From: VRUE01 sp963796705
GTDB taxonomy: Bacteria > Actinomycetota > Thermoleophilia > Solirubrobacterales > 70-9
Length of the DNA: 64,000 nucleotides
Assembly (NCBI GenBank): GCA_963796705.1
Contig: CAWCMK010000004.1
Span: forward strand, 372,001-436,000
Direction: 5' to 3'
Shown here: piece after piece, positions 25,664-35,010 of the stretch
Layout of the letters: each line of letters begins with the position of its first letter
Position numbering within the stretch: the first letter of the stretch is position 1
Made by a program: the position numbers and the translations under genes
The notes under the pieces: generated by a model
Seen by the model: the letters and a program-made list of their open reading frames with translations, nothing else
What the model was told of the DNA's origin: nothing
The model's database searches: none

Positions 25664-26503
25664 GTGAGGCGCGCCGAGGTCTCGGTCGAGGGCGTTCGCT
25701 CGCCGTTGGTTGAAACCGGTCCCGAAGCTCCGGAGGAGGCGGCCGTCTTCGTGCACGGCAACCCCGGTTCAATCCATGACTGGGAACGACTGCTGGCGGC
25801 AAGCGGCGAGCACGGCCGGGCGATCGCACTGGACATGCCGGGCTTTGGGGAAGCCGACAAGCCGAGGAAGTTCGCCTACACAATCGAGGGCTACTCCGAT
25901 TACCTCGCCGCCTCTCTGGAGCAGCTCGGCGTGACCCGCGCGCATCTGGTCCTGCACGACTTCGGCGGTCCCTGGGGCCTGCACTGGGCGGCCCACAATC
26001 CTGACCGTTACGGGAGCGCCACCCTGATCAACACCGGCGTGCTTCAGGACTACCGCTGGCACGCGCTGGCCAGGATCTGGCGCCTGCGAGGAGTCGGCGA
26101 GCTCTTCTTCGCGATGACCAGCCGGCGCGGGATGGAGGCGGCGCTCAGGCGGGGACAGCCGCGGCCGCTGCCCGAAGAGGCGTTTGAGCTCTTCTACCGC
26201 GCCAACAAGGACAGGGGGACCCAGCGGGCGATTCTGCGCCTCTACCGGGCCAGCCCAGCGACGGCGCTGGGGGCGCTCGGGCCGCGCCTGCGCGAGGCCC
26301 GGCGGCCGACGCTCGTCATCTGGGGTGCGCACGACCCCTACATCAAGGTCGAGCAGGCCGATAAGCAGAGGCTGACCTTTCCCGAAGCCGAGGTCGTGAT
26401 CCTTGCCGATAGCGGCCACTGGCCGATGTGGGATGCGCCGGAGGAACTCGAGGCTGCGGTGGTGCCGTTCCTGGCCCGCCAGCTCGAGCACCCAGGCGCT
26501 TGA
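25664..26503 (+). CDS. Alpha/beta hydrolase with Asp nucleophile (haloalkane dehalogenase/epoxide hydrolase-like)
   Basis: A 279-residue hydrolase from GTG 25664, 12 bp after the acyltransferase. HGNPGSIHDW (31-40) forms the oxyanion region. The nucleophile elbow is LVLHDFGGPWG with Asp99 where serine hydrolases have Ser. The acid is probably Asp224 (IWGAHDPYIK) and the base His252 (DSGHWPMW). HGNP with an Asp nucleophile is the pattern of haloalkane dehalogenases and epoxide hydrolases. The residue after Asp99 is Phe, whereas dehalogenases use a halide-binding Trp there, so dehalogenation is uncertain. Confidence 0.82.
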   Translation: MRRAEVSVEGVRSPLVETGPEAPEEAAVFVHGNPGSIHDWERLLAASGEHGRAIALDMPGFGEADKPRKFAYTIEGYSDYLAASLEQLGVTRAHLVLHDFGGPWGLHWAAHNPDRYGSATLINTGVLQDYRWHALARIWRLRGVGELFFAMTSRRGMEAALRRGQPRPLPEEAFELFYRANKDRGTQRAILRLYRASPATALGALGPRLREARRPTLVIWGAHDPYIKVEQADKQRLTFPEAEVVILADSGHWPMWDAPEELEAAVVPFLARQLEHPGA

Positions 26504-26529
26504 GCCAGCGCTGATCGGAGGGAGATCGC

Positions 26530-27816
26530 CTAGGGGTGCAGCTCGAATTCGAGCTCGCCGATGCGTACGTCATCGCCCGGCTCAAAGCCGGCGGCGCGCA
26601 GCGCCGCGAGAACGCCAATCTCGTTGAGCCGGCTCTCGAGGTAGGCGAGCGCCTCCTCGTTTGAGGTGTCATGCCGCGCGAAGAGCAGCTCGACACCACG
26701 GCCGGTGATCCGGAACCCGCCGTCCGCCTCCCGGAGGACCGTGTAGCCACCCTCGCCGGCCGGCCGGTAGACCCGGTGCTCGGACTCGAACTCGGCCGGC
26801 AGCGGGCCGGCGGGAGCGGCGGCCTGCGCCTCGGGCAACTCGTTGAAGATCGCCTGGCGCAGCTCCTCGAGCCCCTCGCCGGTCACCGAGGAGACGGCGA
26901 GGAGGCCGAGGCTGCTCTTCTCGAGACGGGGGCGCAGCCCCCTGATCGCGGCTCCGAGGTCATCGGCGGGAACCAGGTCGCGCTTGGAGAGGACGACGAG
27001 CTCGGGAAGGGTGTCAAGGCCGGCGCCATAGGAGGCAAGCTCCGCACGAACGGCGCCGTAATTGGCCGCCGGATCCCCCTCGGCTGGCGCCACGTCGACC
27101 AGATGGACGAGCATCGCACAGCGCTCGATGTGGGCGAGGAATTCATGGCCCAGGCCGGCCCCGTCGGCGGCCCCCTCGATCAGACCGGGGATGTCGGCGA
27201 GGACCACCTGGCGCTCCTCGCCGTCGAGCACGCCCAGGGCCGGTGAGAGCGTCGTGAATGGATAGTCGGCGACTTTGGGCGCCGCCCGCGTCAGCCTCCC
27301 GAGGAGCGAGGACTTGCCGGCGTTTGGAAGTCCGACAAGCCCGGCGTCGGCCAGCAGTTTGAGGCGTAGCTCGATCCAGCCCTCCTGGCCCCGCGTGCCC
27401 TGCTCGGCGAAGCGTGGCGCCTGTCTGGTCGAGCTTGCGAAGCGCTTGTTGCCGTGGCCACCGCGGCCGCCGTGAGCAACGACCGCGCGCTGGCCGGCCG
27501 CAACCAGATCGATTGCGGCGCCGTCGATCGTCGCCCCCTGGGTGCCGGGCGGAACCGCGATCTCACGGTCCTGGCCCCGGGCGCCGTGCCGATTTGCGCC
27601 CTCTCCGTGGCGCCCGCGGCCGGCTCGGAAATGCTTGCCTCCCTGCAGGGAAGCGAGGTCGCGCTTCGAGCTGTCACAGACCAGCACGACATCGCCTCCA
27701 TGACCGCCGTCGCCGCCGTCGGGACCACCTCGGGGCACGTGCGCCTCGCGCCGGAACGAGATGCAGCCGTTGCCGCCGGCGCCGCCCTGGACCCAGATCC
27801 TTGCCTTGTCATACAC
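26530..27816 (-). CDS. obgE: GTPase ObgE/CgtA
   Basis: A 428-residue ribosome-assembly GTPase. The glycine-rich Obg domain (1-158) has FRREAHVPRGGPDGGDGGHG. The G domain has GLPNAGKSSLLGRLT (G1), DIPGLIEGAADGAGLGHEFL (G3) and VLSKRDL (G4). A C-terminal OCT domain (about 345-428) ends IGELEFELHP. GTG 27816 gives the family start MYDKARIWVQGG. It follows rpmA, as in most bacteria. Confidence 0.96.
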   Translation of the reverse strand: MYDKARIWVQGGAGGNGCISFRREAHVPRGGPDGGDGGHGGDVVLVCDSSKRDLASLQGGKHFRAGRGRHGEGANRHGARGQDREIAVPPGTQGATIDGAAIDLVAAGQRAVVAHGGRGGHGNKRFASSTRQAPRFAEQGTRGQEGWIELRLKLLADAGLVGLPNAGKSSLLGRLTRAAPKVADYPFTTLSPALGVLDGEERQVVLADIPGLIEGAADGAGLGHEFLAHIERCAMLVHLVDVAPAEGDPAANYGAVRAELASYGAGLDTLPELVVLSKRDLVPADDLGAAIRGLRPRLEKSSLGLLAVSSVTGEGLEELRQAIFNELPEAQAAAPAGPLPAEFESEHRVYRPAGEGGYTVLREADGGFRITGRGVELLFARHDTSNEEALAYLESRLNEIGVLAALRAAGFEPGDDVRIGELEFELHP

Positions 27817-27912
27817 GGTTCAGAGGGTAGTGCTGCCAGTCTCTGCGGCCAGGGGGTCAGAACTCGCCGCCGCCGGCTCCCCGCCGCGGCCACGAGCTGC
27901 TGAAGGGAGGAG

Positions 27913-28164
27913 CTAGTCGCGGATGACCGAGACCGTGCGGCCCTTGCGCGATGGCTTGAACTGCACCGTCCCCTCGGCCGTGGCGAAGATCGTGTGGTCG
28001 CGGCCGAGGCCGGTGCCCTCGCCGGGCCAGAAGCGGGTGCCGCGCTGGCGCACGATGATCTCGCCGCCGCTGACGCGCTGCCCGGCAAAAACCTTGACCC
28101 CGAGCATCTTCGGGTTGGATTCGCGTCCGTTGCGGCTCGAACCGAGACCTTTCTTATGAGCCAT
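27913..28164 (-). CDS. rpmA: 50S ribosomal protein L27
   Basis: An 83-residue protein with the L27 start MAHKKGLGSSRNGRESNPKM, KVFAGQRVSGGEIIVRQRG and the GTGLGRDHTIFATAEGTV segment. There is no cleavable N-terminal extension. It overlaps the end of rplU by 11 bases and precedes obgE. Confidence 0.96.
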   Translation of the reverse strand: MAHKKGLGSSRNGRESNPKMLGVKVFAGQRVSGGEIIVRQRGTRFWPGEGTGLGRDHTIFATAEGTVQFKPSRKGRTVSVIRD

Positions 28165-28603
28165 CCCCGGCCTCCTTTTTGGCAGCGGGTTTGTTCGCTT
28201 TGGACCTCGATTTAGCCGCGGCCTGTTTCTCAGTTTTCGGTTTGGCGGACGCTTTTCGCTCGGCTTTCGGTTTGGCCGCGGCTTTTTTCTCGGGGCCGCC
28301 GAGCCTCAGCTCCGTCACCTCCAAGCGGGTCAGCTCGGAGCGATGGCCGGCCCGCCGCCGATAGCCCTTCTTCGGCTTGTATTTGAAGACCTTCACCTTC
28401 GGTCCCCGCAGGTGCTCGGCGACGGTCGCCTCGACCCTCACCTTCTCCAGCTCCTTGGGCTCGGCCACGACCTTCTCATCGCGGAACATCACCGCCCGCA
28501 GGGCGACCTTCTCGCCCTCCTTGGCGTCGAGGCGATCGACGAGCAGGGCGGTGCCCTTCTCGACCTTGTACTGCTTCCCACCACTCTCAACGACCGCGTA
28601 CAT
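28154..28603 (-). CDS. rplU: 50S ribosomal protein L21 with basic C-terminal extension
   Basis: A 149-residue protein. Residues 1-103 are L21 (YAVVESGGKQYKVEKGTALL and KPKKGYRRRAGHRSELTRLE). About 45 further residues form a Lys/Ala-rich tail with repeated AKPKAERK and AKPKTEKQ units, not seen in the core family. ATG 28603 is preferred over ATG 28609: AAGGA lies nine bases before 28603 but only three before 28609. The tail probably binds rRNA. Confidence 0.93.
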   Translation of the reverse strand: MYAVVESGGKQYKVEKGTALLVDRLDAKEGEKVALRAVMFRDEKVVAEPKELEKVRVEATVAEHLRGPKVKVFKYKPKKGYRRRAGHRSELTRLEVTELRLGGPEKKAAAKPKAERKASAKPKTEKQAAAKSRSKANKPAAKKEAGDGS

Positions 28604-28694
28604 GCTCATTCGTCCTTGCTCTGTTCCGAGGGCGCCCGTCACGACCACCCGCGGGGTCCTCGTGACGGGAACTGCGCGAGTCCGCGGATTCTAG

Positions 28695-30446
28695 CTAGGA
28701 CTCCTCGGGCCCGCCGTTCGAGGAGCCGTTGCCCTCCTCGCCGCCAAGCAGCGAGGCGACCGCGGCGGCGCGCTCGACCTCCTCGATGCGGACCAGCTTG
28801 CGCTGCCCGACGTAACGGCCACCGCCGCTGACGCTGACCAGGTAGGAGTCGACGCGGGCGACGGCATCCTCGGCGTTGTACATGTGCGGCTCCTCGATTT
28901 TGACCAGCACCTCCTCGCCCACCTTGAAGGGCAGCGCCCGGGCCTCGATCTCCTCGCGCCCGCCGGACTCGACCACGTCGAAGGTCTCGATCGGCAGCGC
29001 CTCGCCGCCCTCGAAGTGGAACTGTCGCCCGCTCTGCGCCTCGAGCTCGGCGAGCCCCGAGTCGGCGTGGATCAGGGCCGCCGCGACCTTCGGGTTGACC
29101 CGCACCAGGAAGGCCTCGGCGTCCGCTTCGGCGGCGACGTCGCGCAGCTTGCGCAGGCCCTCAATCGCGACCGTCTCCGCCGAGAGCACGACTCCCTCCC
29201 CCTCGCATGTCGGGCAGGGGGCGGTGAGGATCTCGCGCACGCCATCGGTCACGTTCTGGCGGGTCATCTCGACCAGGCCCAGCGGTGAGACCTCGACCAC
29301 GTAGCTCTTCGACTTGTCGGCGTCGAGAGCTTTGCGCAACGTCTTCAGGACCTTGTCACGGTTGCGCGCCCGGGCCATATCGATGAAGTCGATGACGATG
29401 ATGCCGCCGATGTCGCGCAGGCGCAGCTGCCGCACGACCTCCTCGGCCGCCTCGGTATTGACGCGCGTGATCGTCTCCTCAAGGCCGCCTTTGCCGCGCC
29501 CGGTGAAGCTGCCGCTGTTGACGTCGATCACCGTCAGCGCCTCGGCGTAGTCGATCACCAGATAGCCACCGGAGGGCAAATCGACGCGCCGGTTCAGGGT
29601 TGAGTCGATCGCCGCCTCGACGCCCCATTTCTCGAACAGTGGCTTTTTGCCCTTGTAGAGCTCGACGCCCCCGACGAGCTCGGGCGCGGTGCGCTGGAAG
29701 AAGCTGGTGACGCGTTCGAACTGCTTCTCGGAGTCGATGATCGCGGCCTCAAAATCGCTGAGGAAGACGTCGCGCAGGACCCGCACCGGCAGGTCGGCCT
29801 CCTGGAAGACGAGGTCGGGGGCCTGAACCTTCTCGGCCCGGCGCGCGAGCACCTCGTTGAGCCGGTGCAGGTAGCCGATCTCTCGCACGAAGTCAGCCTT
29901 CTTGGCGCCGTGCGCTGCGGTGCGGACGATCAGCCCCCCCGGGCCCTCGTAGGTGCGGTCGACCATCTTGCGAAGGCGGTCGCGCTCGGATTCGCTCAAC
30001 CGCCGGCTGACGCCGACGCCGCTGCCCTGCGGCGCGTAGACGAGGTAGCGGCCGGCGATCGAGACGTTCATCGAGAGCCGCGCGCCCTTCGTCTTCAGCG
30101 GATCCTTGACGACCTGGACGATGATCTCCTGCCCCGACTTGATCAGCTCGTCGATGCGCTTACCGGTCCCCCGGCCGCGCTTTGGCGCCTGGCGCCCGTC
30201 GGGCAGGACGATCTCGTCGACGTGAAGGAACCCGTTTCGCTCCAGGCCGATGTCGACGAAAGCCGCCTCCATCCCGGGAAGCACGTTGTCGACCTTGCCC
30301 TTGTAGATGTTGCCGACGATTGAGCGTCGGCCGCGGCGCTCGATGTAGAGCTCCGCCACTGTGAGTTTGGCGCCCTTGGTCTTTGACTCAAGGACGGCCA
30401 CCCGTGTCTCGCCGCGATCGGCGGACACCAAAATCGTTTTTTTCAT
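28695..30446 (-). CDS. Ribonuclease E/G with C-terminal TRAM-like domain
   Basis: A 583-residue endoribonuclease. The S1 domain (about 37-125) has NIYKGKVDNVLPGMEAAFVD. The catalytic region has DVNSGSFTGRGKGGLEETI and IDFIDMARARNRDKVL, carrying the metal-binding aspartates, and the zinc link is PCPTCEGEG. After the RNase G-length core, residues about 500-565 (FKVGEEVLVKIEEPHMYNAE, then YLVSVSGGGRYVGQRKLVRI) read as a TRAM-type beta domain. It precedes rplU in the same orientation. RNase E versus G naming is not resolvable here. Confidence 0.92.
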   Translation of the reverse strand: MKKTILVSADRGETRVAVLESKTKGAKLTVAELYIERRGRRSIVGNIYKGKVDNVLPGMEAAFVDIGLERNGFLHVDEIVLPDGRQAPKRGRGTGKRIDELIKSGQEIIVQVVKDPLKTKGARLSMNVSIAGRYLVYAPQGSGVGVSRRLSESERDRLRKMVDRTYEGPGGLIVRTAAHGAKKADFVREIGYLHRLNEVLARRAEKVQAPDLVFQEADLPVRVLRDVFLSDFEAAIIDSEKQFERVTSFFQRTAPELVGGVELYKGKKPLFEKWGVEAAIDSTLNRRVDLPSGGYLVIDYAEALTVIDVNSGSFTGRGKGGLEETITRVNTEAAEEVVRQLRLRDIGGIIVIDFIDMARARNRDKVLKTLRKALDADKSKSYVVEVSPLGLVEMTRQNVTDGVREILTAPCPTCEGEGVVLSAETVAIEGLRKLRDVAAEADAEAFLVRVNPKVAAALIHADSGLAELEAQSGRQFHFEGGEALPIETFDVVESGGREEIEARALPFKVGEEVLVKIEEPHMYNAEDAVARVDSYLVSVSGGGRYVGQRKLVRIEEVERAAAVASLLGGEEGNGSSNGGPEES

Positions 30447-30497
30447 CTTGCTTGTCTCAGTTCAGGTAGGTACGCCGCCCGGCGGCCCCATTGAGGC

Positions 30498-31697
30498 TCA
30501 CCAGGCGAACCTGCCCCTCTGGCTGAGGCGCGCCTGCATGTGGACGCTCTGCAGGACCCCGACCGCCAGGAACGTCGCGAGCACGGAGGAACCCCCGTAA
30601 CTCATCAGCGGTAAGGGGATGCCGGTGATCGGCATGATCCCGAGGTTCATTCCCACGTTGACGAAGACCTGGAAGAGGAGCATGGCGGCGATCCCGCCTG
30701 CCACAAGCATTCCGTATGAGTTCTTCGAGAGCGTCACGATCCGCAGCGCCCGCCAGATCAGCAGGGCGTAAAGGGATAGGACCAACGCCGCCCCGACGAA
30801 CCCGTAGCGCTCGCCGATCACCGCAAAGATGAAGTCGGTGCTGCGCTCGGGGACGAAGTCGAGCCGCGTCTGGGTGGCCTTTTCGCCGCGGCCGGTCTTC
30901 TCCCCGGAGCCGATGGCGATCTTGGCCTGATTCTGCTGGTAGCCGGCATTCGCGGGGTCCGCGCTCGGATGCAGGAAGGAGGTGAGCCTCTGTTCCTGGT
31001 AGCCCTTGAGCACGGGTGTCCCGATCGCAGGCGCCACCACGAGGATGAGCACCACGACGGCCACCACGGTCGCGCCGATTACCGCGAAGTGCGTCCAGCG
31101 GACGCCCCCCACGTACATCACGGCGAGGGTTATCGCCCCGAACACCAAAGCGGTGCCGAGGTCCGGCTGCAAGAAGACGAGCGCAGCCGGTGCCAGGCCG
31201 AGGCAGAGGTAGCGCAGGGTGCGCTGCCGCGGCGATCCGCGCCTGGCGCCGTCGATCACGAACCCGGCAAGCGCAAGTACGAGCAGGAGCTTGCCGAGCT
31301 CCGACGGTTGAAAGCTGAAAAACGGGAGTTCGAAGGAGCGCCGCGAGCCACGGGCCGCGACGCCAAAGACAAAGACCATGGAGATGCTTACGCATAGGAA
31401 GGTGTAGATGCCCACCCGCAACTCCCGAAAGCGCGAGTAGTCGACGCGGGCGAGGAGGTACATGCCGACAATGCCAAGCACAGCGTAGATGGTCTGGCGA
31501 TCGGTGTAGTAGCCGGGGTTGCCGGGAACGTCGTGGCGGGTCGCCTGATCGAGCACAAAAATGCTGATCGCCGCGAGCCCGACGGCGGCCAGGGAGAGAG
31601 CCCCGTCCATATAGGGCAGGCCGAGGCGCTCGGCGATACCCGGGCGCACGGCAAACGGCTCGGGGCGCGTCCGGCGGGTGCGGGTCGCGTACATCAT
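30498..31697 (-). CDS. rodA: Rod-shape peptidoglycan polymerase RodA
   Basis: A 399-residue SEDS protein with about ten helices. Marker segments are FSFQPSELGKLLLVLALAGF, VFLQPDLGTALVFGAITLA, the catalytic-loop region NQAKIAIGSGEKTGRG, FIFAVIGERYGFVGA and PLPLMSYGGSSVLATF. It works with PBP2 in the elongasome; its start overlaps the mrdA stop as ATGA. Confidence 0.95.
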   Translation of the reverse strand: MMYATRTRRTRPEPFAVRPGIAERLGLPYMDGALSLAAVGLAAISIFVLDQATRHDVPGNPGYYTDRQTIYAVLGIVGMYLLARVDYSRFRELRVGIYTFLCVSISMVFVFGVAARGSRRSFELPFFSFQPSELGKLLLVLALAGFVIDGARRGSPRQRTLRYLCLGLAPAALVFLQPDLGTALVFGAITLAVMYVGGVRWTHFAVIGATVVAVVVLILVVAPAIGTPVLKGYQEQRLTSFLHPSADPANAGYQQNQAKIAIGSGEKTGRGEKATQTRLDFVPERSTDFIFAVIGERYGFVGAALVLSLYALLIWRALRIVTLSKNSYGMLVAGGIAAMLLFQVFVNVGMNLGIMPITGIPLPLMSYGGSSVLATFLAVGVLQSVHMQARLSQRGRFAW

Positions 31698-33568
31698 CCG
31701 CTCGCCGCAGTCGCGGCACCGTTCTTGCCGTAGGGGTGCTCGTGAAAATAGGCTTCCAGGATCGTGTGCGCCGCCGGCGCCGCCGATTCGACCCCGAAGC
31801 CGCCTTCCTCCATCGTCACGATGGTGACGATTTCAGGGTTCGGATAGGGCGCCAGAACCGCATACCAGGACTGTTCGCGGTGCGGCGGCCGTTCGGCCGT
31901 GCCGGTCTTGCCGGCGACCGGCACCCTGAAGCTTCCAAAGACGCTGTCGGAGGTCCCGCCGGGACTCTGCGCGGCGGCGTGCAGGCCTTCGAGGATCGCG
32001 GCCCGGTATTCGGGGTTGATGTGGACATGGCGCCGCGAGCGCGGCTCGAATTCCCGGACCACGCGGCCGGCCGCGTCCTGCACTTCGAGCCCGACGTGGG
32101 GAGTGACGATCGTGCCGCCGTTGCCGAGCGCCGCGTAGGCCACCGCAAGCTGCAGCGGGTTGGTCTGCAGATCAGTCTGACCGGTCGCCAGCTGGATGTT
32201 GTCGCCCGCCGACCAGGGGCGCCCTTCGGCTTCGCCTTCGGCGGCGAGCTTGTTGCGCCACCGCGGGGTCGGCAGGAGCCCCTTTTCGGCCCCCGGCAAA
32301 TCGATCCCGGTTTGCCGTCCGATCCCGAGCTGGTGGGCCCACTGCTGCAGGTATCCCTTGTTCCACATCCGGTAGCCCATCGTGTAGAAGTAGACGTCGG
32401 AGGAGACCTGCAGCGCCGAGACGAGGCTGACCGGGCCGTACGCCGCTTCACCGGCATCGTGGAAGGTCTCGCCGCCGACGGTGAATTTGCCGGTGTCGTC
32501 GATCGTTTCGGAGACCGTCGTTACCCCGTTTTCGAGCGCCGCCAGCGCGGTGATGATCTTGAAGGTCGAGCCGGTCGGGTAAAGGCCGGCGATTGCCCGG
32601 TCGGTGAGCGGCGCCGAGGGGTTGAGGATGGTCGCGTTGACTTCCTTCTGGGTCAGCGGGTGGGTGAACATCGTCGGGTCGAAGGTCGGGAAGGAGCCAA
32701 GCCCGAGGATTTCTCCGGTGGCGATGTTCATCGTGATGAAGCCGCCGGGCAGACCCTTGCCCGCGAGTGCTTCTTCGCCGGCCTCCTGGACCTTCATGTC
32801 AAGTGTCAGCTTCAGGTTGTCGCCGGGGGCCGGGCGTTTGGAGAGGAGCTTGCCGCCGGGGGTCGGCTCGCCGAGGGCGTTCACCTGGATGCGGGTCATG
32901 CCAGGCCGGCCGCGCAGATAGCGGTCATAGGTGTCCTCAACGCCTTCCTGGCCGATTTCATCACCGGGTTCAAGGCCGCGGTAGCGGCGTTCTTTCAGCT
33001 GCTGTTTTTCGATCTGGCCGACGTAGCCGAGGACATGGGCGGCAAGGCTGCCGTGCGGGTAGCGGCGCACAAACACGGTCTGCACTTCGATCCCGGGGAA
33101 CTTGCCCTTGTTTTCCTCGACGTAATAGAGCAGGTAGCGGCCGACATCCTCGCGCAGCTTCACCGGCGCCCCCGGCGAGGCTTCTTCCTGTTCTTGCATC
33201 GACTTGCGCAGCTGCGGTAGCTTCGAGTGAGTCAGCTCGGCGACCAGGGCCAGCTCGCGGTGGCGCTTGGCCGGCTCGGCTGGCAGCTTCTGCGGGTTGG
33301 CGACCAGCGTCAGGCTGGGCCGGTTGGCGACCAGGACTTCGCCGGCGCGGTCGAGGATCTCACCGCGCGGGGCGCCGACCCTGAACTCGCGAATGCGATT
33401 GCTGTTCGCTTCGGCCAGATAGTGGCTGCCGTCGATCACCTGCAGAAACCAGAGTCGCAGGAAAAGCGCGACGAAGAGCGCCAGGGCGACCCCGCCGAAG
33501 ATCGCGATCCGCAGCGCCGGTCGTTTTTCGCGCATCGCCGGCCCGCTGTCCTCGGAGCGCAGGTACAC
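31694..33568 (-). CDS. mrdA: Penicillin-binding protein 2 (elongation transpeptidase)
   Basis: A 624-residue class B PBP. It has one N-terminal helix (residues 18-42), a pedestal region beginning FRVGAPRGEILDRAGEVLVA, and a transpeptidase domain with STFK (YPTGSTFKIITALAALENG), SSD in the SxN position and KTGTAE. GTG 33568 is five bases from the mreD stop; ATG 33535 would also keep the membrane helix. It sits in mreBCD-mrdA-rodA order and partners RodA. Confidence 0.94.
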   Translation of the reverse strand: MYLRSEDSGPAMREKRPALRIAIFGGVALALFVALFLRLWFLQVIDGSHYLAEANSNRIREFRVGAPRGEILDRAGEVLVANRPSLTLVANPQKLPAEPAKRHRELALVAELTHSKLPQLRKSMQEQEEASPGAPVKLREDVGRYLLYYVEENKGKFPGIEVQTVFVRRYPHGSLAAHVLGYVGQIEKQQLKERRYRGLEPGDEIGQEGVEDTYDRYLRGRPGMTRIQVNALGEPTPGGKLLSKRPAPGDNLKLTLDMKVQEAGEEALAGKGLPGGFITMNIATGEILGLGSFPTFDPTMFTHPLTQKEVNATILNPSAPLTDRAIAGLYPTGSTFKIITALAALENGVTTVSETIDDTGKFTVGGETFHDAGEAAYGPVSLVSALQVSSDVYFYTMGYRMWNKGYLQQWAHQLGIGRQTGIDLPGAEKGLLPTPRWRNKLAAEGEAEGRPWSAGDNIQLATGQTDLQTNPLQLAVAYAALGNGGTIVTPHVGLEVQDAAGRVVREFEPRSRRHVHINPEYRAAILEGLHAAAQSPGGTSDSVFGSFRVPVAGKTGTAERPPHREQSWYAVLAPYPNPEIVTIVTMEEGGFGVESAAPAAHTILEAYFHEHPYGKNGAATAASG

Positions 33569-33572
33569 GACC

Positions 33573-34124
33573 CTAGGCTCCCAGCACGGTCGGCTGCTTG
33601 CGCCTGCGCACCTGCGCCGCCTCCTCGACCAGCGCCGACCGCAGAGCGCGTCGCATGCCGAGGTAGATCGGCCAGCCGAGGAAGAACGCGTAGATCGACT
33701 TGAGGACGACGTCGCGCACGATCAGCACGCTGACCGGGGCGTTGATCCCCAGCATCAGCTGCACGAGCGCGTATCCGAGCTGCGCGACCAGGGTCAGCGC
33801 CATGATCACCAGCGGTGCGACCAGCGAGCTGTGGATCTCAAAGCGCTCACGAAAGAGCCCAGCCAGGTAGCCGACGCTGAGCAAGACCAGCGAGGTGCCC
33901 CCCACCGACTCGACCAGCAGGCAGTCGACGAGGAGCCCAACAGAGAAGCCGCTGACGGCGCCCGCCATGCTGCCCCCGAGCAAGCCGAAGGAGACGACAA
34001 TCGCGGGAAGCACGTCGGGGCTGGTGTGAAACAGCGCGACCCGCGAGAAGAAGGAGAGCTGCAGGAGGACACCGACGATCACGATCGCGGCGATCCGGAC
34101 GAAGATCCTCGGCGTGACGATCAC
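33573..34124 (-). CDS. mreD: Rod-shape determining protein MreD
   Basis: A 183-residue polytopic protein with about five helices. It shows LPAIVVSFGLLGGSMAGAVS with GFSVGLLVDCLLVESVGG, then a conserved GYLAGLFRERF. GTG 34124 overlaps the mreC stop as GTGA. It ends with a basic tail (QVRRRKQ). Confidence 0.9.
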   Translation of the reverse strand: MIVTPRIFVRIAAIVIVGVLLQLSFFSRVALFHTSPDVLPAIVVSFGLLGGSMAGAVSGFSVGLLVDCLLVESVGGTSLVLLSVGYLAGLFRERFEIHSSLVAPLVIMALTLVAQLGYALVQLMLGINAPVSVLIVRDVVLKSIYAFFLGWPIYLGMRRALRSALVEEAAQVRRRKQPTVLGA

Positions 34125-34972
34125 CCGCGCTTCACCCCGGCGAGGACCTGGACGATTTCAAGGTTGGCCAGATCCACGTAGGGCCGCAGGCGGATCTGCT
34201 GGCTGGCCTCTTGGGTGACGATCGAGGCGGAGGTGACTTCGCCGATCGGGATATTGGCGGGGAAGTGCGAGGCCAGGCCTTCGGCGTGCCAGCCCGAGGT
34301 GACGACAGCCTGCCCCTTGTGCACCTTTTTGTTGGCGGCGATGAAGTCGAGTATCAGGCTTTCGGGGTTGCCGATGTCGGGTCGGATCTCGCCCTGCACA
34401 CCGAGCGGGACAACCTTCGCGGTCACCGAACTCGCCTGGTCGGTCAGCAGGGTCACCTGCGCCGAGCCACCGGTGACGGCTGTCACCTTGCCGACCAGGC
34501 CGACTCCGCTGATCACCGGGTCGTTGACGGCGACCCCGTCATCCGAGCCGCGGTCGATCGTCACCACCGACTGCCAGAAGGTCGGCGAGCGGGAGATGAC
34601 GCTGCCGGTCACCTCCCTGTAGCCGACTTCCGACAGCGCCGGAGAGCGGTCGAGCTTCAGCAGGCTGCGAAACTGCGCGTTTTCCTGCAGCGCCACCTGG
34701 CCGGCCACCGCGCGTTCGCGTTCCTTTGCGAGTTCTGACTTGAGGCGGCTGTTTTCGCCGCGTGCGTCGAAGGTCTTGTCGAACCAGTCGACGAGGTCGC
34801 GGGCCGGCTTCAGGGCCCTGTTGGCGGCACTCTGCAGCGGGCTGAAGATCGTGCTGACGCCGGCCTGCAGGCCGTTGGAGCCCTGGCCGTAGGTGATCGT
34901 CAGCAGCACGAAGGAGCTGATGATCAGGAGGGCCAGAACCGCCCTACGGCGGCGTACTTGCTTGCGATACAC
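34121..34972 (-). CDS. mreC: Rod-shape determining protein MreC
   Basis: A 283-residue protein: basic N-terminus (YRKQVRRRRAVL), one helix (LALLIISSFVLLTITYG), a coiled coil (about 60-105) and the beta-rich domain with SPTFWQSVVTIDRGSDDGVA and PVISGVGLVGKVTAV. GTG 34972 is chosen because the helix follows directly; the frame is open upstream but not family-like. It bridges MreB and PBP2. Confidence 0.9.
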   Translation of the reverse strand: MYRKQVRRRRAVLALLIISSFVLLTITYGQGSNGLQAGVSTIFSPLQSAANRALKPARDLVDWFDKTFDARGENSRLKSELAKERERAVAGQVALQENAQFRSLLKLDRSPALSEVGYREVTGSVISRSPTFWQSVVTIDRGSDDGVAVNDPVISGVGLVGKVTAVTGGSAQVTLLTDQASSVTAKVVPLGVQGEIRPDIGNPESLILDFIAANKKVHKGQAVVTSGWHAEGLASHFPANIPIGEVTSASIVTQEASQQIRLRPYVDLANLEIVQVLAGVKRG

Positions 34973-35010
34973 GGTCGTGCCCGAATCTCGGTTCCAGATT
35001 TGAAGGACGG

